Origin: Acidobacteriota bacterium
Lineage (GTDB): Bacteria; Acidobacteriota; Polarisedimenticolia; QHYA01
DNA length: 21,779 nucleotides
Assembly (NCBI GenBank): GCA_003223995.1
Contig: QHYA01000238.1
Location: 1-21,779 of the forward strand
Reading direction: 5' to 3'
A model generated the notes under the pieces. The model saw only the letters and a list, made by a program, of their open reading frames with translations. It made no database searches and was not told the DNA's origin. Below are positions 1 to 7,898 of this stretch, piece by piece. Position numbers and translations under genes: made by a program. The number at the start of each line of letters is the position of its first letter. The first letter of the stretch is position 1.

Positions 1-511
1 GGGAAAGCTTTTCGATATGTCGCTCCCAGCGCGGCGCCTTGCCACGGACCAGCATCTCGCGCAGGGCGCCGATGTGCTCGGCGTGGCGCGAGAGAAACTC
101 CGAGACCTCGGCTGGAGGCGGCGTCGTGGCGCCGTCCGGCCGCTCCAGCTCTAGCAGGAGCCACTTCGCGAGCCGTTCGGCCACCGCCTGGAAACGGCCG
201 GCATCCTCGGCCGATGGCCGCGCCCGGCCCTTGAGGTCAGGCGGGGAGAGATCAATCCCGATGGCCGCCGAGAGCCGCTCCGCCTCCAGCGCCGTCTCGT
301 TCGCCTCGACCGGCGGGAAACGCTGCACCAGCTCCTCGAGCGAACCGGGGGCCCACCCGCCGCGGCTGCCGGGGACCGCCGCTCCGTCCGCCCATGTCCC
401 CGGCGCGAAGCCAATGCCGCAGGCAAGCAGCGCCGCTGCGACGACGCCCGTTTTCCGGCCGCACGGTAGAACACGATCCGCCCGCAGCCCCCGAGACCTC
501 TCCTCTGTCAT
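1..511 (-). CDS. Exported protein of unknown function, C-terminus cut off by window edge
   Basis: The frame opens at an ATG at 511 and stays open for 170 codons to the left edge, so the protein is incomplete. The N-terminus looks like an export signal: an Arg/Lys-rich start (residues 5-20), then a hydrophobic stretch at about 22-36. There is a possible signal peptidase I site after Ala41 (TWA-DG). Alternatively, the LLAC at 28-31 could be a loose lipobox. The mature part is rich in Ala, Glu and Arg, predicted mostly helical, with no family I recognise. A GGGAG Shine-Dalgarno-like sequence lies a few bases upstream. It follows etfA by about 100 bases in the same direction and may be read from the same transcript. 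The function is unknown; an envelope location is inferred from the signal alone. Confidence 0.6.
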   Translation of the reverse strand, partial: MTEERSRGLRADRVLPCGRKTGVVAAALLACGIGFAPGTWADGAAVPGSRGGWAPGSLEELVQRFPPVEANETALEAERLSAAIGIDLSPPDLKGRARPSAEDAGRFQAVAERLAKWLLLELERPDGATTPPPAEVSEFLSRHAEHIGALREMLVRGKAPRWERHIEKLS

Positions 512-610
512 GGAAATCTCCCGGACCCTTCCCGGAAAGAGCTACGGCGTTCGTGCTGGCTCGTCTAGTTCTGGTCTTGAAGAAGGAAAACGGAAATGGC
601 AGCGTGCTCG

Positions 611-1594
611 CTACTCCGCCTTCAGGCGGCGGATCTCCTCGATCATCTTCGGGATCACCGCGAACAGGTCGCCGACGATGCCATAAGTGGCCGCCTTGAA
701 GATGGGCGCGTCGGGGTCCTTGTTGATGGCCACGATCACCTTCGATGTGGACATGCCGGCGAGGTGCTGGATCGCCCCTGAGATCCCGCAGGCGATGTAG
801 AGTGCCGGCGCAACGACCTTGCCGGTCTGACCCACCTGGTGGGCGTGCTCGATCCATCCGGCATCCACGACCGCCCGCGATGCGCCGACGGCCCCGCCAA
901 GAGCCTCGGCCAGCTCGCGGATGAGCGAGAAGTTCGCCGGGTCCTTCAGCCCCCGCCCTCCTGAAACGATGATGCTTGCATCGGCGACATCGATTTCCTT
1001 CTTCTCCGCGAGCTCCGTTCGCACCACCCGCGCCCTGATCGCCGACTCCGGCAGCTCCAGCTCCAGCCGGACGATCTCGCAGGCGGCGGGCGGCCGTTCC
1101 TGTGCGGGAAAGACATTTGGCCGCAGCGTCGCCATCGCGAGACTGCCCGAGAACTCCACGGTCGCGTAGGCCTTCCCCGAATAGACAGGCCGGCGAGCGC
1201 GGAAGACGCCTCCTTCGGTCATCAGCGCCACGCAGTCGGTGGCCAGCCCCGCGCCGAACCGCGCTGCCACGCGCGGGGCGAGGTCGCGCCCCATCGCCGT
1301 GCAGGCCAGCAGGACGATCTCGGCCGAGGCGTGAGTAATTGCCTGTCCCAGGGCCGCCGCGTACCCTTCCGTCGAGTAGGCGGCCAGCAGCGGGGAGTCG
1401 ATCAGAAGAAGCCGATCGGGCCCGAAGGCGACGGCCTGATCGGCAAGCCGGCCGATCCCGTCACCGGCGATGAGGGCAACGAGCAGCCGGCCGAGTCTAT
1501 CGGCCGTCCTGCGGCCCTCGGAGAGGGCCTCGAGGGACGATCGCTTCAGGACGCCTCCGCGCTGCTCGGCGAAGACCAGGACGCCGCCGGGCAT
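611..1594 (-). CDS. etfA: Electron transfer flavoprotein, alpha subunit
   Basis: This is the FAD-binding subunit of the EtfAB heterodimer. The dimer accepts electrons from acyl-CoA and related dehydrogenases in the cytoplasm and passes them to a membrane ETF:quinone oxidoreductase. The 327-residue length is normal. The C-terminal FAD domain carries the family signature: an SGGRGLK segment, VGQTGK, then LYIACGISGAIQH leading into INKDPDAPIF and ending GIVGDLF. The N-terminal part is the variable alpha/beta domain. The ATG is separated from the etfB stop by one base (TGA-G-ATG), which indicates translational coupling. Nothing looks missing. Whether this pair is of the plain or the bifurcating type cannot be settled by eye. 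Confidence 0.95.
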   Translation of the reverse strand: MPGGVLVFAEQRGGVLKRSSLEALSEGRRTADRLGRLLVALIAGDGIGRLADQAVAFGPDRLLLIDSPLLAAYSTEGYAAALGQAITHASAEIVLLACTAMGRDLAPRVAARFGAGLATDCVALMTEGGVFRARRPVYSGKAYATVEFSGSLAMATLRPNVFPAQERPPAACEIVRLELELPESAIRARVVRTELAEKKEIDVADASIIVSGGRGLKDPANFSLIRELAEALGGAVGASRAVVDAGWIEHAHQVGQTGKVVAPALYIACGISGAIQHLAGMSTSKVIVAINKDPDAPIFKAATYGIVGDLFAVIPKMIEEIRRLKAE

Positions 1595-1595
1595 C

Positions 1596-2375
1596 TCAGA
1601 TCACCTTGGCCTCTTCCCGGAGGAGCCGCACCACCTCCCGCGCGGATTCGCCCGGGTCTCCCCTGAAGATCTTCCCCTCCCCTCGCCCGGGAGGCGCCTC
1701 CAGCTTCTGCCACCGGATCGGCTGCGAGCCCGGAGCGGGCAGCGAGATGCCGAGGAAGGAGAGGTCGCGCACGTCGATCGGCTTCTTCTTCGCCGCCATG
1801 ATTCCCTTCAGCGAGGGGTAGCGGGGCTCGTTCAGCCCCTTCTCCGCCGTCAGCAGGGCGGGCAGGGGCGCCTCGACGATCTCGATCGCTCCTTCGATCT
1901 CCCGATGCGCGGTCACCACCCGCTCGCCGATCTCGATCTTCGCCACGGCGCAGACTTGCGGGATATCCAGAAGCAGCGCGAGCATCGGGCCGACCTGCCC
2001 GTTGTCTGTGCCCACGCCGTACTTCCCCATCAGGATCAGATCGAAGGGGATAGCCTTGATAGCGGTCGCGAGGGCCCGTGCGATCGTGAGCGAGTCCGCC
2101 CGCTCGATGGCGTCGTCCTTGATGTGGATGGCGCGGTCGACCCCCATCGCGAGGCAGGTCCGCAGGGCCTGGCCCACTCTCTCCGGCCCCGCGCCGACGA
2201 CCGTCACCTCGCCTCCCCTCGCCTCCCTGATCCGGATCCCCTCCTCGACCGCGAACTCGTCATAGGGGCTGACGACGAAGGTGACGCCCGACTCGTCGAT
2301 CCAGCGACCGTCCGGGCCGAACCGGATGCGCGTCTCCGTATCGGGAACCTGTTTGACACAAACAACGATGTTCAT
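1596..2375 (-). CDS. etfB: Electron transfer flavoprotein, beta subunit
   Basis: This is the AMP-binding partner of EtfA; in the dimer it docks with acyl-CoA dehydrogenases. At 259 residues it is full length. Visible family features are the start MNIVVCVKQVPDTE, the nucleotide-binding stretch DNGQVGPMLA, and the beta-ETF signature NEPRYPSLKGIMAAKKKP near residues 193-210. The ATG is preceded by a GAGGAAAG Shine-Dalgarno sequence. About 108 bases separate it from fabF. No sigma70-like promoter is evident in that gap, so it may be cotranscribed with the fatty-acid genes. Its position downstream of fabF suggests coordinated use in acyl-chain metabolism, but no dehydrogenase is present in the window. 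Confidence 0.95.
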   Translation of the reverse strand: MNIVVCVKQVPDTETRIRFGPDGRWIDESGVTFVVSPYDEFAVEEGIRIREARGGEVTVVGAGPERVGQALRTCLAMGVDRAIHIKDDAIERADSLTIARALATAIKAIPFDLILMGKYGVGTDNGQVGPMLALLLDIPQVCAVAKIEIGERVVTAHREIEGAIEIVEAPLPALLTAEKGLNEPRYPSLKGIMAAKKKPIDVRDLSFLGISLPAPGSQPIRWQKLEAPPGRGEGKIFRGDPGESAREVVRLLREEAKVI

Positions 2376-2483
2376 CGCATTCTTTCCTCAACAGTGTCGG
2401 GTCGTCAGAGGGATCCCCGCCACTTCGCCGCTCAGGTCTTCGACGCTGCCCTGCTCCCGGTCAGCTTCCGGCTGCTCGACCGC

Positions 2484-3578
2484 TCAGGGACGGAACTTGG
2501 CGAGTAGAAGGGCGGCATTGGTGCCGCCGAAACCGAAGGAGTTGTTCAGGGCATGATTCACGGTCACCCGCCGTGCCCTGTTGGGGACAAAGTCCAGGTC
2601 GCACTCCGGATCGGGGTCGTCGAGGTTGATCGTCGGCGGCAGGGCGTCCTCGGCGGGCGTCGAGGTGCCGTGGGCGTTGATGTAATCGATCTCCCGCGGC
2701 GCGAGACCGGCGTCCTCCAGCGCCGCCCGCATGACACGCACGGCACCGTCACCCCCTTCGGGCGGGGCGGAGATGTGGTAGGCGTCGCCGGACATCCCGT
2801 AGCCCACCAGCTCGGCGTAGATGCGCGCGTCGTGCCTCTGCGCGATCGAAAGTTCCTCGAGTACGAGCACGCCGGCGCCCTCCCCAATGACGAATCCGTC
2901 CCGGCCCGAGTCGAAGGGCCGCGAGGCGCGCTGTGGCTCGTCATTGCGCGTCGAGAGGGCCTTCATCGAGGCGAATCCGGCCACGGAAAGAGGGATGATG
3001 GGTGCTTCCGCCCCTCCGGCGATCATGGCGTCGGCATCCCCATGCTGGATCAGGCGCATCGAGTCGCCGATTGCGTGGGTCCCCGTGGCGCAGGCCGTGA
3101 CCACGGCGGAGTTAGGTCCCTTCGCCCCGGTTCGGATCGAAACCAGGCCGGAGGCGAGGTTGATGATCATCCCCGGAATCAGGAAAGGGCTGACGCGGCG
3201 CGGCCCTTCCTCCATCAGGACCTGCTGCTGGCGCGTGAGCACATCGATGCCCCCGATGCCTGAACCGATGAGCACGCCCACCCTCTCCGCGTTGGCCGGC
3301 CCGATGGTCAGCCCCGACTCCTTCAGCGCCATCTCGGAGGCGGCGACGGCGTAGTGGATGAAGGTGTCCATCCGGCGGATGTCCTTCCTGTCGAGATACT
3401 GCCCCGGGTCGAACCCTCGTACCTCGCCCGCGATGCGGCACGCGAAGTCGGCGGCGTCGAACCGGGAGATCGGCCCGATGCCGCTGCGGCCCTCGAGCAG
3501 CGCCCCCCATGTCTCGCGCGTCCCGACACCGCAGGGCGTGACGAGCCCGATGCCGGTGACGACCACCCTGCGCTTCAC
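2484..3578 (-). CDS. fabF: Beta-ketoacyl-ACP synthase II with an internal in-frame loss of about 49 residues
   Basis: FabF condenses malonyl-ACP with acyl-ACP in fatty-acid elongation. The start is a GTG at 3578 with GGGAG upstream, giving VKRRVVVTGIG. The nucleophile Cys163 (TACATGTH) and His303 (NAHGTSTP) are in place, as is the C-terminal NNSFGFGGTN. After NAHGTSTPAED (about residue 311) the chain jumps directly to ALPPTINLDDPDPECDLDF. In E. coli FabF about 49 residues lie between these points, including the SSTKS lysine (Lys335) and the GHLLGAAG histidine (His340). Both are absent here. The protein is 364 residues, against about 412 for the family, which matches the gap. The frame is intact with no stop. 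As written the product should be inactive in condensation. Either the assembly has lost a segment near 2646 or the gene is a recent deletion allele. Confidence 0.93.
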   Translation of the reverse strand: MKRRVVVTGIGLVTPCGVGTRETWGALLEGRSGIGPISRFDAADFACRIAGEVRGFDPGQYLDRKDIRRMDTFIHYAVAASEMALKESGLTIGPANAERVGVLIGSGIGGIDVLTRQQQVLMEEGPRRVSPFLIPGMIINLASGLVSIRTGAKGPNSAVVTACATGTHAIGDSMRLIQHGDADAMIAGGAEAPIIPLSVAGFASMKALSTRNDEPQRASRPFDSGRDGFVIGEGAGVLVLEELSIAQRHDARIYAELVGYGMSGDAYHISAPPEGGDGAVRVMRAALEDAGLAPREIDYINAHGTSTPAEDALPPTINLDDPDPECDLDFVPNRARRVTVNHALNNSFGFGGTNAALLLAKFRP

Positions 3579-3600
3579 GGCGCGACTTCTCCCGGGATCA

Positions 3601-3840
3601 TCACTTCGTCTTGAGATGCTCGTCGATGTACCGGACGGCGTCGGACACGGTGGTGATCTTCTCCGCGTCCTCGTCGCTGATCTCGAGGTTGAACTCCTCT
3701 TCGAGAGCCATCACCAGCTCGACTGTGTCCAGCGAGTCGGCCCCCAGGTCCTCCACGAACTTGGCCTCCATGGTGACCTCCCCCTCGTCCACACCGAGCT
3801 GCTCGACAATGATGCTCTTGACCTTCTCCTGTACATTCAT
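3601..3840 (-). CDS. acpP: Acyl carrier protein
   Basis: This is the small acidic carrier of growing acyl chains, attached as thioesters to 4'-phosphopantetheine. It has 79 residues, the usual length, with four predicted helices. The attachment serine is Ser36 in the motif GADSLDTVELVMALEEEF. The gene has the strongest Shine-Dalgarno sequence in the operon (AGGAGG about 7 bases before the ATG), which fits the high protein output ACP needs. It lies between fabG and fabF, the classic order. The 97-base gap on its fabG side contains a small hairpin. Nothing is unusual in the protein itself. Confidence 0.97.
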   Translation of the reverse strand: MNVQEKVKSIIVEQLGVDEGEVTMEAKFVEDLGADSLDTVELVMALEEEFNLEISDEDAEKITTVSDAVRYIDEHLKTK

Positions 3841-3886
3841 CGAATTCCCTCCTGCCGCCTGCGGAGCGGCTACGCGAGCGCGGGAG

Positions 3887-3904
3887 CCACGGCGCCTTCC
3901 GTGG
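3887..3904 (-). other. Small hairpin in the fabG-acpP gap
   Basis: CCACGG at 3887-3892 pairs with CCGTGG at 3899-3904 around a six-base loop. It lies between the fabG stop and the acpP ribosome-binding site. It has no T-run, so it is not a canonical terminator. It could stabilise or process the acpP message, which is often more abundant than its neighbours, but that role is inferred only from position. Confidence 0.35.
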
Positions 3905-3937
3905 TCTCGCTGGAAAGAACAGCTTGTCGTGCCATTG

Positions 3938-4705
3938 TCACATGTACATGCCGCCGTTGACGTTGATGACCTGGCCGGTGATGTACGAAGCTGCGTCGCT
4001 GAGCAGAAACGCAGCCGCCTCCGCCACGTCTTCGGGTCGCCCCAGACGTCCGAGGGGGATGATCCCCTTGAGCTTCTCCTGCTGATCGCCGGTGAGCTGG
4101 CGCGTCATATCGGTCTCGATGTATCCGGGAGACACGGCGTTGACCGTGATGTTGCGCGAGGCGATCTCCCTCGCGAGCGACTTCGTCATCCCGATGATTC
4201 CCGCCTTCGAGGCGGCGTAGTTGGTCTGCCCGGCGTTTCCCATCTGGGCGACGACGCTCGCGATCGAGACGATGCGCCCGTATCGCTGCCGGACCATGGA
4301 GGGGACAACGGCCCGCGTCACCTGGAACGTCCCCCGAAGGTTAGTGTCGATCACGGCGTCCCAGTCCTCCTGTTTGATCCGCAGCAGGAGATTGTCCCGA
4401 GTCAGACCGGCGTTGTTGACCAGCAGGTCCACACGGCCGCGTTCCTTGACCAGCTCTCCGATGATCCTCGCCACCGCGGCGCGGTCGGAAACGTCCAGCC
4501 CGAGCGCGGTTGCGCGCCCACCGGCCGCCTCGATGCCGTCGGCCGCCAGGCGGGCCTGCTCCAGACCTCTCGCGGCGACGATCACGTCGGCGCCCCGCTC
4601 CGCCAGCAGCTTCGCGATGGCGGCGCCTATCCCGCGCGAGCCCCCCGTCACCAGAGCGATCCTGCCTTCCAGGGAAGCCAGACCGGGCGCCTCCGGGCGA
4701 GGCAT
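3938..4705 (-). CDS. fabG: 3-oxoacyl-ACP reductase (short-chain dehydrogenase/reductase)
   Basis: FabG reduces 3-oxoacyl-ACP to 3-hydroxyacyl-ACP with NADPH in each elongation round. The Rossmann motif TGGSRGIG is at residues 20-27 and NNAG at 97-100. The catalytic set is Asn122, Ser150 and the YAASK motif (Tyr163, Lys167). The end, GQVINVNGGMYM, is typical. I chose the ATG at 4705, giving 255 residues, because it follows the fabD stop by two bases. The frame is open further upstream, but that would overlap fabD by 59 codons and adds no conserved sequence. Unlike fabD and fabF beside it, this gene is complete. Confidence 0.96.
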   Translation of the reverse strand: MPRPEAPGLASLEGRIALVTGGSRGIGAAIAKLLAERGADVIVAARGLEQARLAADGIEAAGGRATALGLDVSDRAAVARIIGELVKERGRVDLLVNNAGLTRDNLLLRIKQEDWDAVIDTNLRGTFQVTRAVVPSMVRQRYGRIVSIASVVAQMGNAGQTNYAASKAGIIGMTKSLAREIASRNITVNAVSPGYIETDMTRQLTGDQQEKLKGIIPLGRLGRPEDVAEAAAFLLSDAASYITGQVINVNGGMYM

Positions 4706-4707
4706 CC

Positions 4708-5535
4708 TCAGGCCGCCTTCAGCAGCGAGAGGGTCTGGGCGAGAGAGTCGGGGTCTTCCACGTTGGCGACCCTGACCGTCCTGTCGATCCGCCTGACCAG
4801 ACCGGAAAGGACCCGACCCGGGCCCACCTCGACGAACGTATCCACCCCTTCCGAAACCAGGCGTCGGACCGATTCGACCCATTGAACGGGCGAGGTGACC
4901 TGGCGGACCAGGGCCTCCCGCAGCTCCGCAGCCGAGCGGACCGGCTGGGCGCCGGAATTCGTGATGATCGGAATCTGGGCTTCGCGCAGATCGACCCGAC
5001 CGATGTCCCGTTCGAGTCTCGCCCGGGAGTTCATGTTCGCCGCCGACACCACATCCGCGCCCGCGGACTCGTTGCAGGCCTGCCGGACCTGCTCGAGATC
5101 GAGGCCCATCACGGCCGCCATCGCTCCCTCGCCCGCAGGAAGCGCCTGCTGCATGTAGCTTCCCCGCAGCCGGACCAGGCGCACCGCGTCGGCGAAGTTC
5201 ATGGATCCTGCGGCGACCAGGGCGGTGTACTCCCCAAGGGAATGCCCGGCCAGGAAGTCGGCGGCGATCCCGCGCCGCCGCAGTGCCTGCCAGGCGGCGA
5301 TCGAGACGGTCATCACTGCGGGCTGGGTGTTCGCGGTCAGGGTGAGTTCCTGCTCCGGCCCGGCGAAAATGAGCCGGGAGAGCGGCTCTCCCAGAGCCGC
5401 ATCGGCGGCCTGGAAGACCTCGCGGCTCTCGGGGAAGGTCCGGTTCAGCAGCAAGCCCATCCCGACCGTCTGGGAGCCCTGCCCCGGGAATATCACAGCG
5501 AGACCTCCCAAGGATCTCTCCGGCAACTGGCGCAT
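4708..5535 (-). CDS. fabD: Malonyl-CoA:ACP transacylase with an internal in-frame loss of about 45 residues
   Basis: FabD moves malonyl from CoA to ACP, supplying the extender unit. Visible features are FPGQGSQ (residues 16-22), the nucleophile Ser99 in GHSLGEYTALVAAG, the malonate-binding Arg124 (VRLRGSYMQ) and the late VEVGPGRVLSGL. After VVSAANMNS (residue 170) the chain continues at RARLERDIG. In other FabD proteins about 45 residues lie here: the NSPGQVVI start and the PVSxPxHCALM block with the catalytic His (His201 in E. coli). All are absent. The join is at about 5025 and sits on a CCCGGG palindrome. At 275 residues, with a slightly long N-terminus, it is short against about 310. I start at the ATG at 5535, ten bases after the fabH stop. 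A TTG at 5559 would overlap fabH. Confidence 0.92.
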   Translation of the reverse strand: MRQLPERSLGGLAVIFPGQGSQTVGMGLLLNRTFPESREVFQAADAALGEPLSRLIFAGPEQELTLTANTQPAVMTVSIAAWQALRRRGIAADFLAGHSLGEYTALVAAGSMNFADAVRLVRLRGSYMQQALPAGEGAMAAVMGLDLEQVRQACNESAGADVVSAANMNSRARLERDIGRVDLREAQIPIITNSGAQPVRSAAELREALVRQVTSPVQWVESVRRLVSEGVDTFVEVGPGRVLSGLVRRIDRTVRVANVEDPDSLAQTLSLLKAA

Positions 5536-5545
5536 CGGGGCCGGT

Positions 5546-6526
5546 CTACCAGCGGACAACCGATGCTCCCCAGGTCAGCCCGGCCCCGAAAGCGGCAAAG
5601 AGAAGGATCGACTCCTTCTTGACGAGCCCGGCCCGTACGGCCTCGTCCAGGGCGATGGGAATCGAAGCGGCCGACGTGTTGCCGATCCGATCAATGTTGA
5701 CGAAGATCCGCGACGGGTCGAGCCCCAGCCTCTGCGCGACACCGTCGATGATCCTGAGATTGGCCTGGTGGGGAACGAACAGGTCGATGTCCTCGGGTCT
5801 CAGCCCGGCGGCCTGGATGACCTCCCGCGAGACTTCCTCGATGGCGCGGATGGCGATCTTGAACGTCTCGTTCCCTCGCATCTTGATCGTATGAAGCCCT
5901 TCACGGACCGTGGTCTCCGTCGTCGGATAGGCCGTCCCTCCGCCGGGGATCATGATGTAGTCAGCCATCGCGCCATCGGTGTGGATGCTCGTCGCCAGCA
6001 CGCCGCGGGGCGGATCGCCCGCCGTCATCAGGACAGCCCCGGCGCCGTCCGAGAAGATGACGCATGTGGTGCGGTCCTTCCAGTCGATGTACTTGGACAG
6101 CAGCTCCGCCCCGATGACGAGAATCGCCCCATAGCGGCCGGTGATGATGAACTGCTTGGCGACCGTCAGGGCGTAGATGAACCCCGAGCAGCCCGCCTGC
6201 ATGTCGAAGGCGGCGCACTTCGGCGCTCCTAGATTGTTCTGGATGAAGCAGGCCGTCGCAGGAACGGGCATGTCGGGTGTGACGGTGGCACAGATGATCA
6301 TGTCGAGCCGCGAGGACGGGATTCCCGCCATTGCGAGCGCCTGCTCGGCGGCCTTCGTGGCGTAGAGCGAGAGCCTCTCGCCGGGCCCTGCCACCCGCCG
6401 CTCGCGGATGCCCGTGCGCGTGAGGATCCAATCGTCGGAGGTGTCCACTATCTTCTCCAGGTCACGGTTGGTGAGGATCCTCTCGGGAAGAGATGAGCCC
6501 GTGCCTGCGATCACCGCGCTTCGCAT
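5546..6526 (-). CDS. fabH: Beta-ketoacyl-ACP synthase III
   Basis: FabH starts fatty-acid synthesis by condensing an acyl-CoA primer with malonyl-ACP. The full 326 residues are present. The active-site triad is visible: Cys113 in MQAGCSGF, His253 in VPHQANLR and Asn283 in RIGNTSAAS. The C-terminal FGAGLTWGASVVRW is typical. The ATG at 6526 has GGGAG five bases upstream. It follows plsX by 82 bases and runs into fabD. Primer choice (acetyl or branched) cannot be read from the sequence. Confidence 0.97.
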   Translation of the reverse strand: MRSAVIAGTGSSLPERILTNRDLEKIVDTSDDWILTRTGIRERRVAGPGERLSLYATKAAEQALAMAGIPSSRLDMIICATVTPDMPVPATACFIQNNLGAPKCAAFDMQAGCSGFIYALTVAKQFIITGRYGAILVIGAELLSKYIDWKDRTTCVIFSDGAGAVLMTAGDPPRGVLATSIHTDGAMADYIMIPGGGTAYPTTETTVREGLHTIKMRGNETFKIAIRAIEEVSREVIQAAGLRPEDIDLFVPHQANLRIIDGVAQRLGLDPSRIFVNIDRIGNTSAASIPIALDEAVRAGLVKKESILLFAAFGAGLTWGASVVRW

Positions 6527-6608
6527 CGTCTCTCCCTGAGGCCGTCTCTCCCCGAGGTCGTCCGGGGTTCCGCCGGATCGCCCGCCGCCGCCCGGAAAGC
6601 GGCTGGCC

Positions 6609-7637
6609 TCAGCCGACCAGGCGCGTCTCCGCCTCCGCCAGGGAGCGGATCTCTTGCGCCGTCCGTTCGTTCACCCGGCGCTCGACGAACTCCCGTGCGA
6701 CGCCGATCGCGTTCTTGATCGCCTTGGGCGAGGAGCGGCCATGGCAGATGATCACGCACTCTCGCGCTCCGAGCAACGGCGCGCCGCCGTACTCTGCGTA
6801 GTCCACCCGCTTCTCCAGACCCTCGAAAGCAGGCTTCATCAGCAAGGCGCCCAGCCGAGTGCGCAGCGAACGGGCCATCTCCTGCCGGAGGGCGGAGCGG
6901 AGGCTTTCGATCATGCTCTCGGTCACCTTGAGGGTCACGTTGCCCGTGAAGCCATCGGTCACGACAACGTCCACTCGCCCCGAGTAAACGTCGTTCCCCT
7001 CGATGTTGCCGATGAAGTTGATCCGCGTCTCCCGGAGCACCTTGAAGACTTCACGGGTCACGTCGGTCCCCTTCGTGTCCTCTTCGCCGATCGACAGAAG
7101 CCCGACGCGAGGGTTGTTCACACCGAGCACCACGCGAGCATAAAGATATCCCATCACGGCGAACTGGCGGAAATGATGCGGCTTGCAATCGACGTTCGCC
7201 CCCGCGTCGAGGATGACCACCTTCCCCCCGACGGCAGGGGCCGTGACGGCGATGGGCAGTCGATCGACCCCTTCGATCGATCCGAGAAGGATCTTCGCGG
7301 CCGCCATGACTGCTCCGGTATGTCCCGCCGAGACGAGGGCGCTCGCCCGGCCCTCCTTGACGAGCCTGGCAGCGACGCGGATCGATGAGTCCTTTTTCTG
7401 GCGAAGAGCCTGGGCTGCCGATTCGGTGCCCATTTCCACGACCTGGGAGGCGTGGGCGATCTCGATCCCCTCCAGGCTTGCCGCGGCGAGCCGCCCCAGC
7501 TCCGCCTGGATCGCGTCCTGCCGGCCCACGAGCACGACCTGGCAGCCCCCCTCGCGGACCGCGCGAACGGCCCCTTCCACCACAAACCCCGGCGCGTGGT
7601 CCCCTCCCATGGCATCCACCGCGACCTTGAGCGTCAT
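6609..7637 (-). CDS. plsX: Phosphate acyltransferase PlsX
   Basis: PlsX converts acyl-ACP to acyl-phosphate, the donor used by PlsY to acylate glycerol-3-phosphate. It is a peripheral membrane enzyme at the branch from fatty-acid to phospholipid synthesis. Family blocks are visible in order: VAVDAMGGDHAP at the start, SAGHTGAVMAAA, LDAGANVDCKP, VGLLSIGEEDTKG, VVTDGFTGNVTLK and AEYGGAPLLG. The 342-residue length is normal and there is no internal gap. The ATG at 7637 fits the start of the conserved block. It is followed by fabH and preceded by rpmF, a conserved arrangement. Confidence 0.97.
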   Translation of the reverse strand: MTLKVAVDAMGGDHAPGFVVEGAVRAVREGGCQVVLVGRQDAIQAELGRLAAASLEGIEIAHASQVVEMGTESAAQALRQKKDSSIRVAARLVKEGRASALVSAGHTGAVMAAAKILLGSIEGVDRLPIAVTAPAVGGKVVILDAGANVDCKPHHFRQFAVMGYLYARVVLGVNNPRVGLLSIGEEDTKGTDVTREVFKVLRETRINFIGNIEGNDVYSGRVDVVVTDGFTGNVTLKVTESMIESLRSALRQEMARSLRTRLGALLMKPAFEGLEKRVDYAEYGGAPLLGARECVIICHGRSSPKAIKNAIGVAREFVERRVNERTAQEIRSLAEAETRLVG

Positions 7638-7679
7638 GCCGATCGCACCCGGAGGGCGAGCCTCGGACAGACGGAAGCG

Positions 7680-7865
7680 CTATCGCGCCTGGCCGACTTC
7701 GATGACATCGCGGCCCTTGTAAGAGCCGCAGTGGGGGCAGACCCTGTGCGGGAGCTTGTCCTCTTGGCAGTTGGGGCACTTTGAAAGCGCCGGGGCGGCA
7801 AGGTGGTCATGGGCCCTGCGCTTGTCGCGCCTTGCCCGGGAGTGGCGTCGTTTCGGATTCGGCAT
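7680..7865 (-). CDS. rpmF: Ribosomal protein L32, zinc-binding form
   Basis: This is a small 50S ribosomal subunit protein. It begins MPNPKRRHSRARRDKRRAH, the basic rRNA-binding part, followed by a zinc ribbon with Cys30, Cys33, Cys43 and Cys46 (CPNC...CPHC). All four ligands are present, so this is the zinc-dependent version. I prefer the ATG at 7865, which has GAGGAG five bases upstream, over a GTG two codons earlier that falls inside that ribosome-binding site. It lies in the common yceD-rpmF-plsX context. Confidence 0.96.
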   Translation of the reverse strand: MPNPKRRHSRARRDKRRAHDHLAAPALSKCPNCQEDKLPHRVCPHCGSYKGRDVIEVGQAR

Positions 7866-7898
7866 TGTCACTCCTCGGCGCGGCCCGGAGGCCGGCGG

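Noticed and set aside
1470..2507. Plus-strand open frame (345 codons) across etfA/etfB and the gap before them
   Set aside because: It overlaps two certain genes on the other strand, and its composition is typical of GC-rich shadows.
4706..4882. N-terminal extension of fabG
   Set aside because: It would overlap fabD by 59 codons and is Gly/Arg-rich without conservation; the ATG at 4705 fits the family start.
2484..5535. Reading the shortened FabF/FabD as a novel non-catalytic enzyme pair or regulatory system
   Set aside because: The rest of each protein is ordinary and only the active-site blocks are cut; an assembly fault or recent deletion is simpler until reads are checked.
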